Positions 1-8,710 of a stretch of 64,000 nt of DNA are shown piece by piece. The stretch is from Psychrobacillus psychrotolerans (GTDB lineage: Bacteria; Bacillota; Bacilli; Bacillales_A; Planococcaceae). Under the pieces are notes generated by a model. It had not been told where the DNA came from. It worked only from the letters and a program-made list of their open reading frames with translations, and searched no databases. The DNA lies in contig NZ_FOXU01000003.1 in the NCBI RefSeq assembly GCF_900115805.1, positions 1 through 64,000 on the forward strand, written 5' to 3'. The first letter of the stretch is position 1; every line of letters begins with the position of its first letter. The position numbers and the translations under genes are program-made.

Positions 1-8
1 CCATATAA

Positions 9-85
9 CGGGAAGTAGCTCAGCTTGGTAGAGCACTTGGTTTGGGACCAAGGGGTCGCAGGTTCGAATCCTGTCTTCCCGACCA
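9..85 (+). tRNA. tRNA-Pro (TGG)
   Basis: Cloverleaf with acceptor CGGGAAG/CTTCCCG, anticodon stem CTTGG/CCAAG and loop TTTGGGA, giving anticodon TGG. CCA is encoded. The bases CCA at 1-3 are probably the 3' end of a preceding tRNA cut by the window edge, so the cluster continues upstream. Confidence 0.97.
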
Positions 86-97
86 GTTATTATTTAT

Positions 98-173
98 GGG
101 GCCTTAGCTCAGCTGGGAGAGCGCCTGCCTTGCACGCAGGAGGTCAGCGGTTCGATCCCGCTAGGCTCCACCA
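98..173 (+). tRNA. tRNA-Ala (TGC)
   Basis: Acceptor GGGGCCT/AGGCTCC (one G-T pair), anticodon stem CCTGC/GCAGG with loop CTTGCAC, anticodon TGC, encoded CCA. Confidence 0.97.
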
Positions 174-198
174 TTTATAAAATTAGTTTGAAAATCAT

Positions 199-272
199 GG
201 CGGTGTAGCTCAGTTGGCTAGAGCACTCGGTTCATACCCGAAAGGTCGTGGGTTCGACTCCCTCTGCCGCCA
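199..272 (+). tRNA. elongator tRNA-Met (CAT)
   Basis: Starts GGCGGTGTAGCTC like the Bacillus elongator tRNA-Met; loop TTCATAC gives anticodon CAT. CCA is not encoded. By hand-folding I see weak spots: a C-A opposition at the top of the anticodon stem (27-43), a T-T opposition in the T stem (50-64), and two wobble pairs at the base of the acceptor stem. It may still be functional but is the least stable fold of the cluster. Confidence 0.88.
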
Positions 273-278
273 TCTTAA

Positions 279-355
279 GGACCTTTAGCTCAGTTGGTTA
301 GAGCAGACGGCTCATAACCGTCCGGTCGCAGGTTCGAGTCCTGCAAGGTCCACCA
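279..355 (+). tRNA. tRNA-Ile2 (CAT, lysidine type)
   Basis: Acceptor GGACCTT/AAGGTCC, anticodon stem GACGG/CCGTC around CTCATAA (anticodon CAT), encoded CCA. By resemblance to the Bacillus Ile2 tRNA and its cluster position, C34 should be converted to lysidine by TilS so that it reads AUA. Distinct from the elongator Met tRNA just upstream and from the initiator at 511. Confidence 0.88.
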
Positions 356-365
356 ACAATGTCTT

Positions 366-458
366 GGAGGAATACCCAAGTTCGGCTGAAGGGATCGGTC
401 TTGAAAACCGACAGGCGGGTCATACCGCGCGGGGGTTCGAATCCCTCTTCCTCCTCCA
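366..458 (+). tRNA. tRNA-Ser (TGA)
   Basis: Class II tRNA with a long variable arm; acceptor GGAGGAA/TTCCTCC, loop CTTGAAA, anticodon TGA, encoded CCA at 456-458. The discriminator base (455) reads T, whereas the second serine tRNA in this window (1063-1153) has the usual G. Confidence 0.95.
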
Positions 459-510
459 TTTTTATCTTATTGTTTGTGGAAGTAATAATAATCCTTAAGT
501 ATTTTATTGT

Positions 511-585
<75 letters not shown>

Positions 586-588
586 AAT

Positions 589-664
589 GGTCCCGTGGTG
601 TAGCGGTTAACATGCCTGCCTGTCACGCAGGAGATCGCCGGTTCGATCCCGGTCGGGACCGCCA
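589..664 (+). tRNA. tRNA-Asp (GTC)
   Basis: Acceptor GGTCCCG/CGGGACC, loop CTGTCAC with anticodon GTC, G73 and encoded CCA. Begins 3 bases after the initiator tRNA ends. Confidence 0.97.
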
Positions 665-738
665 TTTATTTAATAATATTAATACATATCAATTGTAAAT
701 ATAGCCTAAACAATTAGCTTTTATTTTAAGATTGAAGA

Positions 739-814
739 GGCTCAGTAGCTCAGTCGGTAGAGCAAAGGACTGAAAATCCTTGTGTCGGCGGTTCGATTCC
801 GTCCTGAGCCACCA
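739..814 (+). tRNA. tRNA-Phe (GAA)
   Basis: Acceptor GGCTCAG/CTGAGCC, anticodon stem AGGA/TCCT with loop CTGAAAA, anticodon GAA, encoded ACCA. In the B. subtilis trnB cluster (from memory) a tRNA-His follows Phe; here Gly follows directly. Confidence 0.97.
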
Positions 815-820
815 TTTAAT

Positions 821-894
821 GCGGGTGTAGTTTAGTGGTAAAACCTCAGCCTTCCAAGCTGATGATGAGAGTTCGATTCTCTTCACCCGCTCCA
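821..894 (+). tRNA. tRNA-Gly (TCC)
   Basis: Acceptor GCGGGTG/CACCCGC, anticodon stem CAGC/GCTG with loop CTTCCAA, anticodon TCC, TCCA 3' end encoded. Confidence 0.97.
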
Positions 895-901
895 AAATAA
901 T

Positions 902-978
<77 letters not shown>

Positions 979-982
979 TTAT

Positions 983-1057
983 TCCGAAGTAGCTCAGTGG
1001 TAGAGCAATCGACTGTTAATCGATTGGTCGTAGGTTCGAGTCCTACCTTCGGAGCCA
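983..1057 (+). tRNA. tRNA-Asn (GTT)
   Basis: Acceptor TCCGAAG/CTTCGGA, anticodon stem TCGA/TCGA with loop CTGTTAA, anticodon GTT, encoded GCCA. Confidence 0.97.
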
Positions 1058-1062
1058 TATAT

Positions 1063-1153
1063 GGGGAAGTACTCAAGTGGCTGAAGAGGCGCCCCTGCTA
1101 AGGGTGTAGATCGGGCAACCGGTGCGAGGGTTCAAATCCCTCCTTCTCCGCCA
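1063..1153 (+). tRNA. tRNA-Ser (GCT)
   Basis: Class II tRNA with long variable arm; acceptor GGGGAAG/CTTCTCC, loop CTGCTAA, anticodon GCT, G73 and encoded CCA. Confidence 0.96.
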
Positions 1154-1159
1154 TATATA

Positions 1160-1231
1160 GGCCCCTTGGTCAAGCGGTTAAGACACCGCCCTTTCACGGC
1201 GGTAACACGGGTTCGAATCCCGTAGGGGTCA
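1160..1231 (+). tRNA. tRNA-Glu (TTC)
   Basis: Acceptor GGCCCCT/AGGGGTC, anticodon stem CCGCC/GGCGG with loop CTTTCAC, anticodon TTC. CCA is not encoded. Last tRNA of the cluster; a terminator follows at once. Confidence 0.95.
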
Positions 1232-1235
1232 TACT

Positions 1236-1272
1236 CAAAAAAAGGTAACCAATCATTGGTTACCTTTTTTTA
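1236..1272 (+). terminator. terminator of the tRNA cluster
   Basis: AAAAAAGGTAACC, loop AATCATT, GGTTACCTTTTTT: a perfect stem followed by a T run directly after tRNA-Glu. The flanking A and T runs make it able to work in both directions. Confidence 0.93.
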
Positions 1273-1408
1273 TGTTTAACTTTTATTTTATTCCTTTCCC
1301 TTTTTCTATGCATGGAAAGGTCAGTCAATAGAATGTATACAACATAATGACCATTGATACCGCATGAATAATGAACCTAAGGTTATATTTATAGTGGTAT
1401 TAAAATAT

Positions 1409-1416
1409 GATATAAT
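1409..1416 (+). promoter_or_regulatory. extended -10 promoter of the 1441 gene
   Basis: A perfect TATAAT at 1411-1416 carries an upstream TGA, i.e. an extended -10. The -35 region (near 1388, TTTATA) is poor, as is usual for extended -10 promoters. The start codon lies 25 bases downstream with AGGGAGAGG between. Confidence 0.6.
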
Positions 1417-1440
1417 TTCCAATGAAGGGAGAGGTTATAG

Positions 1441-2280
1441 TTGTTTCAAAAATTTAGTAAAGTTATGCTCATACTTGTACTAGCGGTAGGCTTCACAAGC
1501 TTAGGTAACATGCAAGCAGACGCAGCTACAAACAAAGTTATGTGGGGAAAAACAGAGTTAAAACAAGGGCAAATAGGTAAAGTAACAATTCTTGCAGACA
1601 CGAATTTAGTTAAAGTTGGCTCCAATGGATCACTTAATAAAGTACGCACACTAAAAAAAGGTGATGAATATAGAGTCTATACGTATAAGGGAACAAATGG
1701 TGGCTTATATGGAGTAGGGGCAAGTAGTTTCGTACAAAAAGGTTCTAAAGTGAAATATGAAACTCCATCTAAAAGTAAGCTAGCTTTGCTTAATAAAGAA
1801 GTAATTGGTGGGCTAACTCCAAAAGCAGGGATGAAGCTTGTTTATTCTCCTAGCTTTACTGAAAATACACAAAATGAATTTACTGTTAGTGATTCCTATA
1901 ATTCTGAATACGATATGACGGAAGCTTTTTTAATGAAGAAAGGTAATTCCCTAAATAGTTTTACATATATTGAACATAAAGATCGTTTAATATTTGGGGT
2001 AGGTCATACAGATTGGGCCATACTTGATATTGCTTTTCCATTGATTGAAGGAAAAACAACGAAAGAATATTATTTAACAGAGGACAACAGTCAAGCTTTT
2101 TATAATGTAAATGTGGAAAGTACTACTAGTACGGTTAAAGTAAAAGCCGGAACATTCCAAAACGTGGTAGTTGTTCGCACAAACTATGGCTACACGTTCT
2201 ATATCGCACCTGGAATCGGAATTATCAAGCTTGTCGATAAAAAAGGTGTACTTAAAGCAGAGTTATTATCCTATAAATAA
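1441..2280 (+). CDS. secreted protein of unknown function with SH3-like N-terminal half
   Basis: 279 aa, TTG start preceded by AGGGAGAGG. Residues 1-28 form a signal peptide (hydrophobic core LILVLAVGF, likely cut after ADA). Residues about 35-105 (GKVTILADTNL ... RVYTYK ... GASSF) look like the beta-rich SH3-like segments of Bacillales surface proteins. The C-terminal half carries a KAGTF(x)NVV ... FYIAPGIGIIKL pattern seen in small extracellular beta proteins of unassigned function. No catalytic motif recognised. Monocistronic, with its own promoter and terminator. Role in the cell wall is inference. Confidence 0.8.
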   Translation: MFQKFSKVMLILVLAVGFTSLGNMQADAATNKVMWGKTELKQGQIGKVTILADTNLVKVGSNGSLNKVRTLKKGDEYRVYTYKGTNGGLYGVGASSFVQKGSKVKYETPSKSKLALLNKEVIGGLTPKAGMKLVYSPSFTENTQNEFTVSDSYNSEYDMTEAFLMKKGNSLNSFTYIEHKDRLIFGVGHTDWAILDIAFPLIEGKTTKEYYLTEDNSQAFYNVNVESTTSTVKVKAGTFQNVVVVRTNYGYTFYIAPGIGIIKLVDKKGVLKAELLSYK

Positions 2281-2287
2281 GAAAAAA

Positions 2288-2326
2288 ACCAGAGTGCTAG
2301 CTTTTTACTAGCATTCTGGTTTTTTA
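2288..2326 (+). terminator. bidirectional terminator between 1441 gene and menA
   Basis: AACCAGAGTGCTAG and CTAGCATTCTGGTT pair (one G-T) across a short T-rich loop, with A and T runs on either side; it separates two convergent genes. Confidence 0.88.
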
Positions 2327-2331
2327 AAATA

Positions 2332-3243
2332 TTATAAATAATAGCCAATCAATAGACCTAAGCCTAAAAGGAATACAAAAATCGTATTCGTAAGAGCGGT
2401 GTCTTTCATAGCAGGCGCAACTTTAACTGGATTTTCTGTTTGTTTAAATAATTTTATCGCATGTATAGGTTTTTTCAAACTCAATAAAACTAATAAACTC
2501 CATGGAGTGATTATTTGCAAAACTACTAAACCTATAATCCATAGGTAAGACAAAACAAAATAGGAAGCTAGAATTGTAATTGCTGTTTTCCGACCAACTA
2601 ATATAGCCATCGTTTTTCGTCCGCCTATTGTGTCTTCTACTAAATCGCGAATATTATTAGATAGCATGATTGCTGCTACTAGCAGAGCACTTGGTACAGA
2701 TAACAATACAGCGAATAAAGGCACTGAACCTACTTGAATATAAACTGCAATTAAAACAATAAGCATCCCCATAAATAACCCACTGAAAAGCTCACCAAAG
2801 GGAGTACTAGAAATAGGGTAAGGTCCCCCAGTATAGAAATATCCCACTGCCATAGAAATTGCACCGACTATTAATAATAGCCAAGAGCTTTCATAACAAA
2901 TATAGATACCTAATATAGCAGCTATTACATATAGCAATAGAGCTAGTTGCATTACCGTTTTGGGTTTTACACCATTCCTAACAATTGCCCCACCAATACC
3001 GACCGATTCCTCGCTATCGAGACCTCGTACAAAATCATAATACTCATTAAACATATTTGTAGCAGCTTGTATCAGTAGACAAGCTAATAACATAGCAATA
3101 AACAATAGCCAATCAATATTTGCCTCGTATAGGGCAATCATTGTACCAAGAAAAACTGGTGCAAATGAGGCAGTTAGGGTATGTGGTCTTGTCAGTTTCC
3201 ACCATACGCGCCAGCCCTTGTCAGCTTGAAATTCGTGTGACAT
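2332..3243 (-). CDS. menA: 1,4-dihydroxy-2-naphthoate polyprenyltransferase MenA
   Basis: 303 aa integral membrane UbiA-family prenyltransferase; transfers the polyprenyl chain to 1,4-dihydroxy-2-naphthoate to make demethylmenaquinone. The first Asp-rich motif is seen around residues 67-77 (NMFNEYYDFVRGLD), the second around 198-205 (NNIRDLVED), with about eight hydrophobic segments. It starts with ATG behind an AAAGGAG-type site on the reverse strand. It lies divergent from menF, so both halves of the pathway could share a control region at 3244-3395. Length is normal for the family. Confidence 0.95.
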   Translation of the reverse strand: MSHEFQADKGWRVWWKLTRPHTLTASFAPVFLGTMIALYEANIDWLLFIAMLLACLLIQAATNMFNEYYDFVRGLDSEESVGIGGAIVRNGVKPKTVMQLALLLYVIAAILGIYICYESSWLLLIVGAISMAVGYFYTGGPYPISSTPFGELFSGLFMGMLIVLIAVYIQVGSVPLFAVLLSVPSALLVAAIMLSNNIRDLVEDTIGGRKTMAILVGRKTAITILASYFVLSYLWIIGLVVLQIITPWSLLVLLSLKKPIHAIKLFKQTENPVKVAPAMKDTALTNTIFVFLLGLGLLIGYYL

Positions 3244-3395
3244 ATTTTTTCTCTCCTTTAAAAGAATCCAATATCAATTTTAACATAAATTTATAGCTAA
3301 ATGTGTGCTGAAATGTGTAGAAAGATGTATGATTAAAGGTAGAGTAAATTAGTTAACCTAGATAAAAGAGTAGTTACTAAACGGAGGTCATATTT

Positions 3396-4757
3396 ATGCC
3401 GAAAACCACCGGTACCATTAATACAAAATACCGTTTTTATACGGAAACAATAGAAGTATCGAGATTGTCTGCACAAGCTTTTTTTGAAGCAGGGGATGAA
3501 TTATATAAAGGGAAACGTTATTTTTGGCAAAACAAAGAGAAGACATTGACCTTAGTAGGATTGGGACATGCTCATACTATTACAAATAACTTAGAAGATA
3601 ATAGATATAAGGATATTGATACAAAATGGAAGGAACTTTGCCAGTCATCATTAAAGGAAAAAGCGGATGTATCTCCTATCCTATTTGGCGGGTTTGCTTT
3701 CGATCCAAAAAACAAGATTTCTTCGGAATGGGATACATTTCCTTCTGCATTCTTTGTCGTGTCTACGTTTCAGCTAGTTATCCAACATGATCAGGCATTC
3801 GTGAACATTCACTATATTACGGACGAAGCAAAGAGTACGGAAACGTTTGAACTGTTACGTATAGAAAGAGATACGTTAATACACACTGCTCAAGTAAAAG
3901 AGTTAAGGGTACATGAAAAACCGTCCTTGATCAAACGGGAAGACCGCTTGAAGAACGAGTATTTACATGCTGTAGAGGATGTAACGAAGAGAATTCGAAA
4001 AGATGAAGTCCAAAAAGTAGTTATAGCTAGATCACTTAAACTGACATTTGCTGATACTTTCTCACCAGCAACAGCAATATATAATGCTTCCATGGAGCAA
4101 CCTGAAAGTTATCTATTTGGATTAGAAAATGGAGAGAAAATCTTTTTTGGTGCAACACCAGAGCGACTTGTTAAAGTAGAAAATGACAAAGCCCAATCTG
4201 CTGGACTTGCCGGTTCTACGAGAAGAGGAAAGCATTCTCTTGAGGATAAGGAGCTTGGAGAGGCATTATTATCAGATCCCAAAAATTTAGGTGAGCATAA
4301 ATATGTAGTGGAAATGATTAAAAAAGTATTCATGCAATATTGTGAAGACGTCAAAGTACCCACTAGACCAAAGCTTATGAAAATTAGAGATATTCAGCAT
4401 TTATATTCTCCGATTGAAGGAAGTCTGAAAAAGAATTCATCGCTTTTTGAGCTAGTACAGGCTTTACATCCTACTCCAGCACTAGGTGGGGAGCCACGCC
4501 AGGATGCGATTAAGATTATTCGCGAATCGGAACAGATGAATCGTGGGTATTATGCTGCTCCAATTGGCTGGATAAACGCTGAAGGAGACGGGGAGTTCGC
4601 TGTTGGAATACGTTCTGCTTTAGTAGAAAATGAACACGCCTATTTATATGCAGGTGGCGGAATCGTTGCCGAATCATCCTCCATAGAGGAATTTGAAGAA
4701 ACACGAGTGAAGTTCCGTCCAATGCTTCGAACACTTGGAGGAAATATGAATGACTAA
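3396..4757 (+). CDS. menF: isochorismate synthase MenF
   Basis: 453 aa; converts chorismate to isochorismate, first committed step of menaquinone synthesis. The chorismate-binding domain occupies the C-terminal half: GATPERLVKVEN near 255, HPTPALGGEPR near 357, MNRGYYAAPIGWI near 385 and the C-terminal EETRVKFRPML. HPTPALGG and the MNRGYYAAPIGW segment favour isochorismate synthase over TrpE/PabB. Strong site GGAGGT 8 bases before ATG. First gene of menF-D-H-B; its stop overlaps the menD start by 8 bases, so translation is coupled. Confidence 0.95.
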   Translation: MPKTTGTINTKYRFYTETIEVSRLSAQAFFEAGDELYKGKRYFWQNKEKTLTLVGLGHAHTITNNLEDNRYKDIDTKWKELCQSSLKEKADVSPILFGGFAFDPKNKISSEWDTFPSAFFVVSTFQLVIQHDQAFVNIHYITDEAKSTETFELLRIERDTLIHTAQVKELRVHEKPSLIKREDRLKNEYLHAVEDVTKRIRKDEVQKVVIARSLKLTFADTFSPATAIYNASMEQPESYLFGLENGEKIFFGATPERLVKVENDKAQSAGLAGSTRRGKHSLEDKELGEALLSDPKNLGEHKYVVEMIKKVFMQYCEDVKVPTRPKLMKIRDIQHLYSPIEGSLKKNSSLFELVQALHPTPALGGEPRQDAIKIIRESEQMNRGYYAAPIGWINAEGDGEFAVGIRSALVENEHAYLYAGGGIVAESSSIEEFEETRVKFRPMLRTLGGNMND

Positions 4758-6459
4758 CATCGAGTATTTAACATCTTATGTAAATCACTTTGTAGAAACT
4801 ATTAGACAGGCAGGTGTTCAGGACATAGTGATGTGTCCTGGTTCAAGGTCAACTCCTCTGGCATATGCATTTGCCAAAAGTGAGGGTTTTCAATTTTATA
4901 GACAAATAGATGAACGTTCCGCCGGTTACTTTGCTCTTGGCATTGCAAAAGCTAAGAAAACTCCAGTTGTGCTTTTATGTACTTCTGGAACCGCTGCTGC
5001 AAACTTTTTTCCGGCTATTGTAGAAGCGTATTATGCTCGTGTACCGCTATTAGTTGTTACAGCTGATCGTCCACATGAACTTAGAGAAGTGGGAGCACCT
5101 CAAACAATAGACCAGGTTCATCTATATGGAAAGCATGTTAAATGGGCAGTAGACTTTCCTCTACCAGAATCAGAAGCAAATTTAGCGTTTGTAGAGCGTC
5201 ATATTCAGCGTGCAGTGTCTACTTCCAAAACTGCTCCTATGGGACCTGTTCATATTAACGTACCATTCCGTGAGCCGTTATTACTTGATATGGAACAGCC
5301 ATTACCAACAATGAACATACTTGTACCCGAGATTGGAAAGTTAGCACCAAGTGAAGAATTTTTAGTGTGGTATAAAGATTTGCTTCAAAATGAAGTAAGA
5401 GGCATATTTATCGTAGGAGATTCTCTTCAAACTACTGATGGTTTTTGGAAATTTGCAAAAATGGTACAATGGCCAGTTCTAGTTGATCCGTTATCGAATT
5501 TACGCACTTCTATACCTGCGGATTGCATGGATTTATGTATTGATCAATACGATGCCATTCTGAAAAACAAGTCCTTTCAAGAGATGGCTGTTCCAAATGT
5601 CGTAATTCGTTTTGGAGCACAACCAGTTTCTAAACCACTTATGCTTTATTTAAAAGAGTGTAAGCCTATGGTATTTATGGTTGTCGACGAAAGTCCACTT
5701 TTCCGTGATTCACTTCATATTGCTACGCATCATGTGCAAGTGGATGCTGAATCACTATGGCTAAAAACAGATACAAAGTCTTCTTCTACATACACGGATT
5801 GCTGGACTCAAGCAAATAATATAGCGACTGCTCATGTGAACAGCTATATGGAACATGAAACAGATGAAGGTGCATTAGCAGGTTTGTTGTTTGAAGCACT
5901 ACCAGATAAGTCATATTTATTTGCTAGTAGTAGTATGCCAATACGAGACCTTGATACCTTTTTCAATAAAACCACAAAGGATATTCAACTCTACGCAAAC
6001 AGAGGAACGAATGGAATAGACGGGGTAGTTTCTTCCGCATTTGGAGTTCAAACAGCACTAAATCGTCCTGGTTATTTATTGATTGGAGATTTAGCGTTTT
6101 TACATGATCTGAATGGTTTGATAGTTAGTCGGTTCCACCATTCTGACATGACGATTATTGTTATGAATAATGACGGCGGAGGAATTTTCTCTTATCTCCC
6201 TCAATCTACAGAAACCAATTATTTTGAGCATTTATTTGGTACTCCGACAGGTTTAGAGTTTTCCAATATAGCCACTATGTATAATGCTCAGTACAATGCA
6301 GTTCACTCGAAGGAAGATTTTAAAGAAGCTTTAGCCGAGGAAAAGACGAAGGATATTCGTATTATCGAAGTATTCACGAATAGACAAGTAAATACAGAGA
6401 CACATCGAAAATTATGGGCTGCGATTTCGAAGGAGCTGGATTCGGTTTGGAAAGTATAA
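4750..6459 (+). CDS. menD: SEPHCHC synthase MenD (ThDP enzyme)
   Basis: 569 aa cytosolic ThDP-dependent enzyme that adds decarboxylated 2-oxoglutarate to isochorismate. Motifs: MCPGSRSTPLA near 30, the ThDP-activating Glu in DERSAGYFALG near 57, and the diphosphate/Mg site GDLAFLHDLNG near 447 followed by NNDGGGIFSYLPQ. Length is typical. It overlaps menF by 8 bases and menH by about 13. Confidence 0.96.
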   Translation: MTNIEYLTSYVNHFVETIRQAGVQDIVMCPGSRSTPLAYAFAKSEGFQFYRQIDERSAGYFALGIAKAKKTPVVLLCTSGTAAANFFPAIVEAYYARVPLLVVTADRPHELREVGAPQTIDQVHLYGKHVKWAVDFPLPESEANLAFVERHIQRAVSTSKTAPMGPVHINVPFREPLLLDMEQPLPTMNILVPEIGKLAPSEEFLVWYKDLLQNEVRGIFIVGDSLQTTDGFWKFAKMVQWPVLVDPLSNLRTSIPADCMDLCIDQYDAILKNKSFQEMAVPNVVIRFGAQPVSKPLMLYLKECKPMVFMVVDESPLFRDSLHIATHHVQVDAESLWLKTDTKSSSTYTDCWTQANNIATAHVNSYMEHETDEGALAGLLFEALPDKSYLFASSSMPIRDLDTFFNKTTKDIQLYANRGTNGIDGVVSSAFGVQTALNRPGYLLIGDLAFLHDLNGLIVSRFHHSDMTIIVMNNDGGGIFSYLPQSTETNYFEHLFGTPTGLEFSNIATMYNAQYNAVHSKEDFKEALAEEKTKDIRIIEVFTNRQVNTETHRKLWAAISKELDSVWKV

Positions 6460-7274
6460 CAGTAAATATCCGAGGAATTGATATTCATATCGACAGATAT
6501 AATAAGGGTGCAAATGAAAAAATTATTTTTTTGCATGGATTTACGGGGTCTACACATAGTTGGGATGAAGTAATTTCACATCTACCCAGTACATTTGATC
6601 TCCTTGCAATTGATCTTATAGGACATGGGGGGACTTCTAAACCTATGGATTCAGGTCGTTATTCAGCAGAGGAGCAGATAAAAGATTTGCATGCATTATT
6701 TCAACAGCTTCAGTGGAGTAATTTTACGCTTGTTGGTTATTCAATGGGTGGTAGGTTAGCTCTAGCCTATGCAAGTCAGTACACTGTAAAAAGACTAATT
6801 CTAGAAAGTAGTTCTCCCGGACTTATAGAAATAGAAGAACGCACCAATAGAAAACAATCCGATGAGCAGCTTGCTAATCGAATATTGGAAGAAGGGCTTG
6901 TATCTTTTGTAGATTTTTGGGAAAGAATACCTTTGTTTCAATCCCAAAGAAAGTTATCCTTGGAGAAACAGCAGCTTATACGACAAGAGCGACTAGCAGG
7001 GACTGAAATTGGGTTGGCAAATAGTTTACGTGGATTTGGCACTGGAGTGCAACCTTCTTATTGGGAAAAGCTTGATGACCTTTTTACACCTACATTTTTA
7101 ATAACAGGCGAGTTAGATGAAAAATTTAGTAATCTTGCAAAAAAGATGAAAAACTACTTTCCAAACGCGGCCCATACAGAAGTTAGGAATGTAGGCCATG
7201 CAATTCATGTGGAAAATCCTGAATTGTTTGCTACAATAGTAAAGGATATTATTTTAAAGGAGGATGTAAGATGA
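6447..7274 (+). CDS. menH: SHCHC synthase MenH (alpha/beta hydrolase)
   Basis: 275 aa. Removes pyruvate from SEPHCHC to give SHCHC. The alpha/beta hydrolase fold shows the oxyanion [10 protein letters not shown], nucleophile elbow GYSMGG (Ser near 98), an acid in TGELDEKF and the catalytic His in [10 protein letters not shown] near 250. An upstream ATG at 6414 would give an N-terminus lying wholly inside menD; TTG 6447, with AGGAG 11 bases before it, gives the family-like beginning [14 protein letters not shown], so I prefer it. Its stop overlaps menB as ATGA. Confidence 0.9.
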   Translation: MESITVNIRGIDIHIDRYNKGANEKIIFLHGFTGSTHSWDEVISHLPSTFDLLAIDLIGHGGTSKPMDSGRYSAEEQIKDLHALFQQLQWSNFTLVGYSMGGRLALAYASQYTVKRLILESSSPGLIEIEERTNRKQSDEQLANRILEEGLVSFVDFWERIPLFQSQRKLSLEKQQLIRQERLAGTEIGLANSLRGFGTGVQPSYWEKLDDLFTPTFLITGELDEKFSNLAKKMKNYFPNAAHTEVRNVGHAIHVENPELFATIVKDIILKEDVR

Positions 7275-8089
7275 CTCGTGAATGGACAACATTACATACA
7301 TATGAAGATATTAAGTATGAGTTTTTTAACGGAATTGCTAAAGTAACTATTAACCGTCCTGAGGTGCGTAATGCATTTCGCCCTAAAACAGTAATGGAAA
7401 TGATTGACGCATTTTCTCGTGCTCGTGACGATAAAAATGTAGGTGTCATTATTTTAACTGGTGAAGGTGAGCATGCATTCTGTTCAGGTGGAGACCAAAA
7501 AGTACGTGGACATGGTGGATACGTTGGAGAAGACGAGATTCCGCGCTTAAACGTACTAGACTTACAACGCCTAATCCGTGTAATACCTAAACCGGTTGTC
7601 GCAATGGTAGCTGGTTATGCAATTGGTGGCGGACATGTTCTACATGTTGTTTGTGATTTAACAATTGCAGCGGACAATGCTAGATTTGGACAAACTGGTC
7701 CTAAGGTTGGATCATTTGATGCTGGTTATGGTTCTGGCTATTTGGCACGTATTATTGGACATAAAAAAGCGCGTGAAATTTGGTATTTATGTCGTCAATA
7801 CGATGCACAGCAAGCTCTTGATATGGGCTTAGTCAATACAGTAGTTCCATATGAACAGTTAGAGGATGAAACTGTTCAGTGGTGTTCAGAAATGCTAGAA
7901 ATGAGTCCAACAGCACTTCGCTTCTTAAAAGCTGCGATGAATGCAGATACGGATGGTTTAGCAGGGCTTCAACAATTAGCAGGTGACGCAACACTGCTTT
8001 ACTATACAACGGATGAAGCCAAAGAAGGCCGAGATGCATTTAAAGAAAAACGCAAACCAGATTTCGGGCAATTCCCACGTTTCCCGTGA
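7271..8089 (+). CDS. menB: 1,4-dihydroxy-2-naphthoyl-CoA synthase MenB
   Basis: 272 aa crotonase-family enzyme that closes the second ring, turning o-succinylbenzoyl-CoA into DHNA-CoA. Seen: [11 protein letters not shown] near 75, [12 protein letters not shown] near 118 and [14 protein letters not shown] near 152, all diagnostic of MenB. C-terminal [13 protein letters not shown] is typical. AAAGGAGG precedes the ATG, which overlaps the menH stop by 4 bases. A strong terminator follows, so this operon ends here and does not include menE. Confidence 0.97.
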   Translation: MTREWTTLHTYEDIKYEFFNGIAKVTINRPEVRNAFRPKTVMEMIDAFSRARDDKNVGVIILTGEGEHAFCSGGDQKVRGHGGYVGEDEIPRLNVLDLQRLIRVIPKPVVAMVAGYAIGGGHVLHVVCDLTIAADNARFGQTGPKVGSFDAGYGSGYLARIIGHKKAREIWYLCRQYDAQQALDMGLVNTVVPYEQLEDETVQWCSEMLEMSPTALRFLKAAMNADTDGLAGLQQLAGDATLLYYTTDEAKEGRDAFKEKRKPDFGQFPRFP

Positions 8090-8106
8090 TTAGTGAATGA
8101 CGAGTG

Positions 8107-8140
8107 TAAAAAAGCTATCCTTTATGGGATAGCTTTTTTA
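8107..8140 (+). terminator. terminator after menB
   Basis: AAAAAAGCTATCC, loop TTTATG, GGATAGCTTTTTT: perfect stem plus T run 18 bases after the menB stop. Confidence 0.93.
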
Positions 8141-8204
8141 CTAGATAAGCAAGTATATAAAAATACAGCATAAACAATGGTTTTACAGAACTATTAAGAA
8201 AGAG

Positions 8205-8607
8205 TAATACTACTGATTTCCGTTATATGTGGACGCTTTCCGCGGGCGAGGTCGAGCCTCCTTAGTCAGGCGCTCCGCTTCTTCCCTGCGGGGTCTCAAC
8301 TTTCTCGCTTATCCCGGCTAGATTTCACTAAAATCAATTAAGTGAGTAGTACTCCACGATAATATTGACCATAGTCTTTCGCTTAGATGATAAGAGTTGT
8401 CCAAGTGAAGAGATGGATAAAATCGTCCGCTTGCTAAGGAATACTATTTTATTAGGAAAGATGAAAATGGATTTTCTTTGATTGAAGCGCAGAGCGGCGA
8501 CTCCAGTGGGAATAGCACGAGCTGAAGATCTTGGACTGAGTGAAAGCGAGGGAAGCGGCTGAAGCCGTGCCCACGGAAAGCGTCCGCTCGGAGCGGAAAT
8601 CAACACA
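8205..8607. repeat. inverted pair of GATTTCCG/GGACGCTTTCCG repeat units (copy C)
   Basis: Fills the menB-menE gap. One unit (about 8209-8340) begins CTACTGATTTCCG, continues GGACGCTTTCCGCGGGCGAGG and ends in TCTCGCTTATCCC; a second (about 8465-8607) is the same class in reverse, ending GGAAAGCGTCCGCTCGGAGCGGAAATC. Between them 8330-8420 resembles the matching part of the repeat at 19085-19695 (AATCAATTAAGTGAGTAGT and TTAGATGATAAGAGTTGT). GC content is well above the neighbourhood. No credible gene inside. Confidence 0.85.
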
Positions 8608-8710
8608 TATCTAAGTTTTGTTTTTAAAGTATCGGGCTTCTTTTTGTCTGGTTTTTTTACATAGAATATCGAGGTATATTAATTATATAGTTTAAAGAAA
8701 GGAGTTTAAC

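Noticed and set aside
8334-8606. Reverse-strand frame of 90 codons between menB and menE
   Set aside because: Lies inside the GATTTCCG repeat pair, no ribosome site, composition reflects the repeat.
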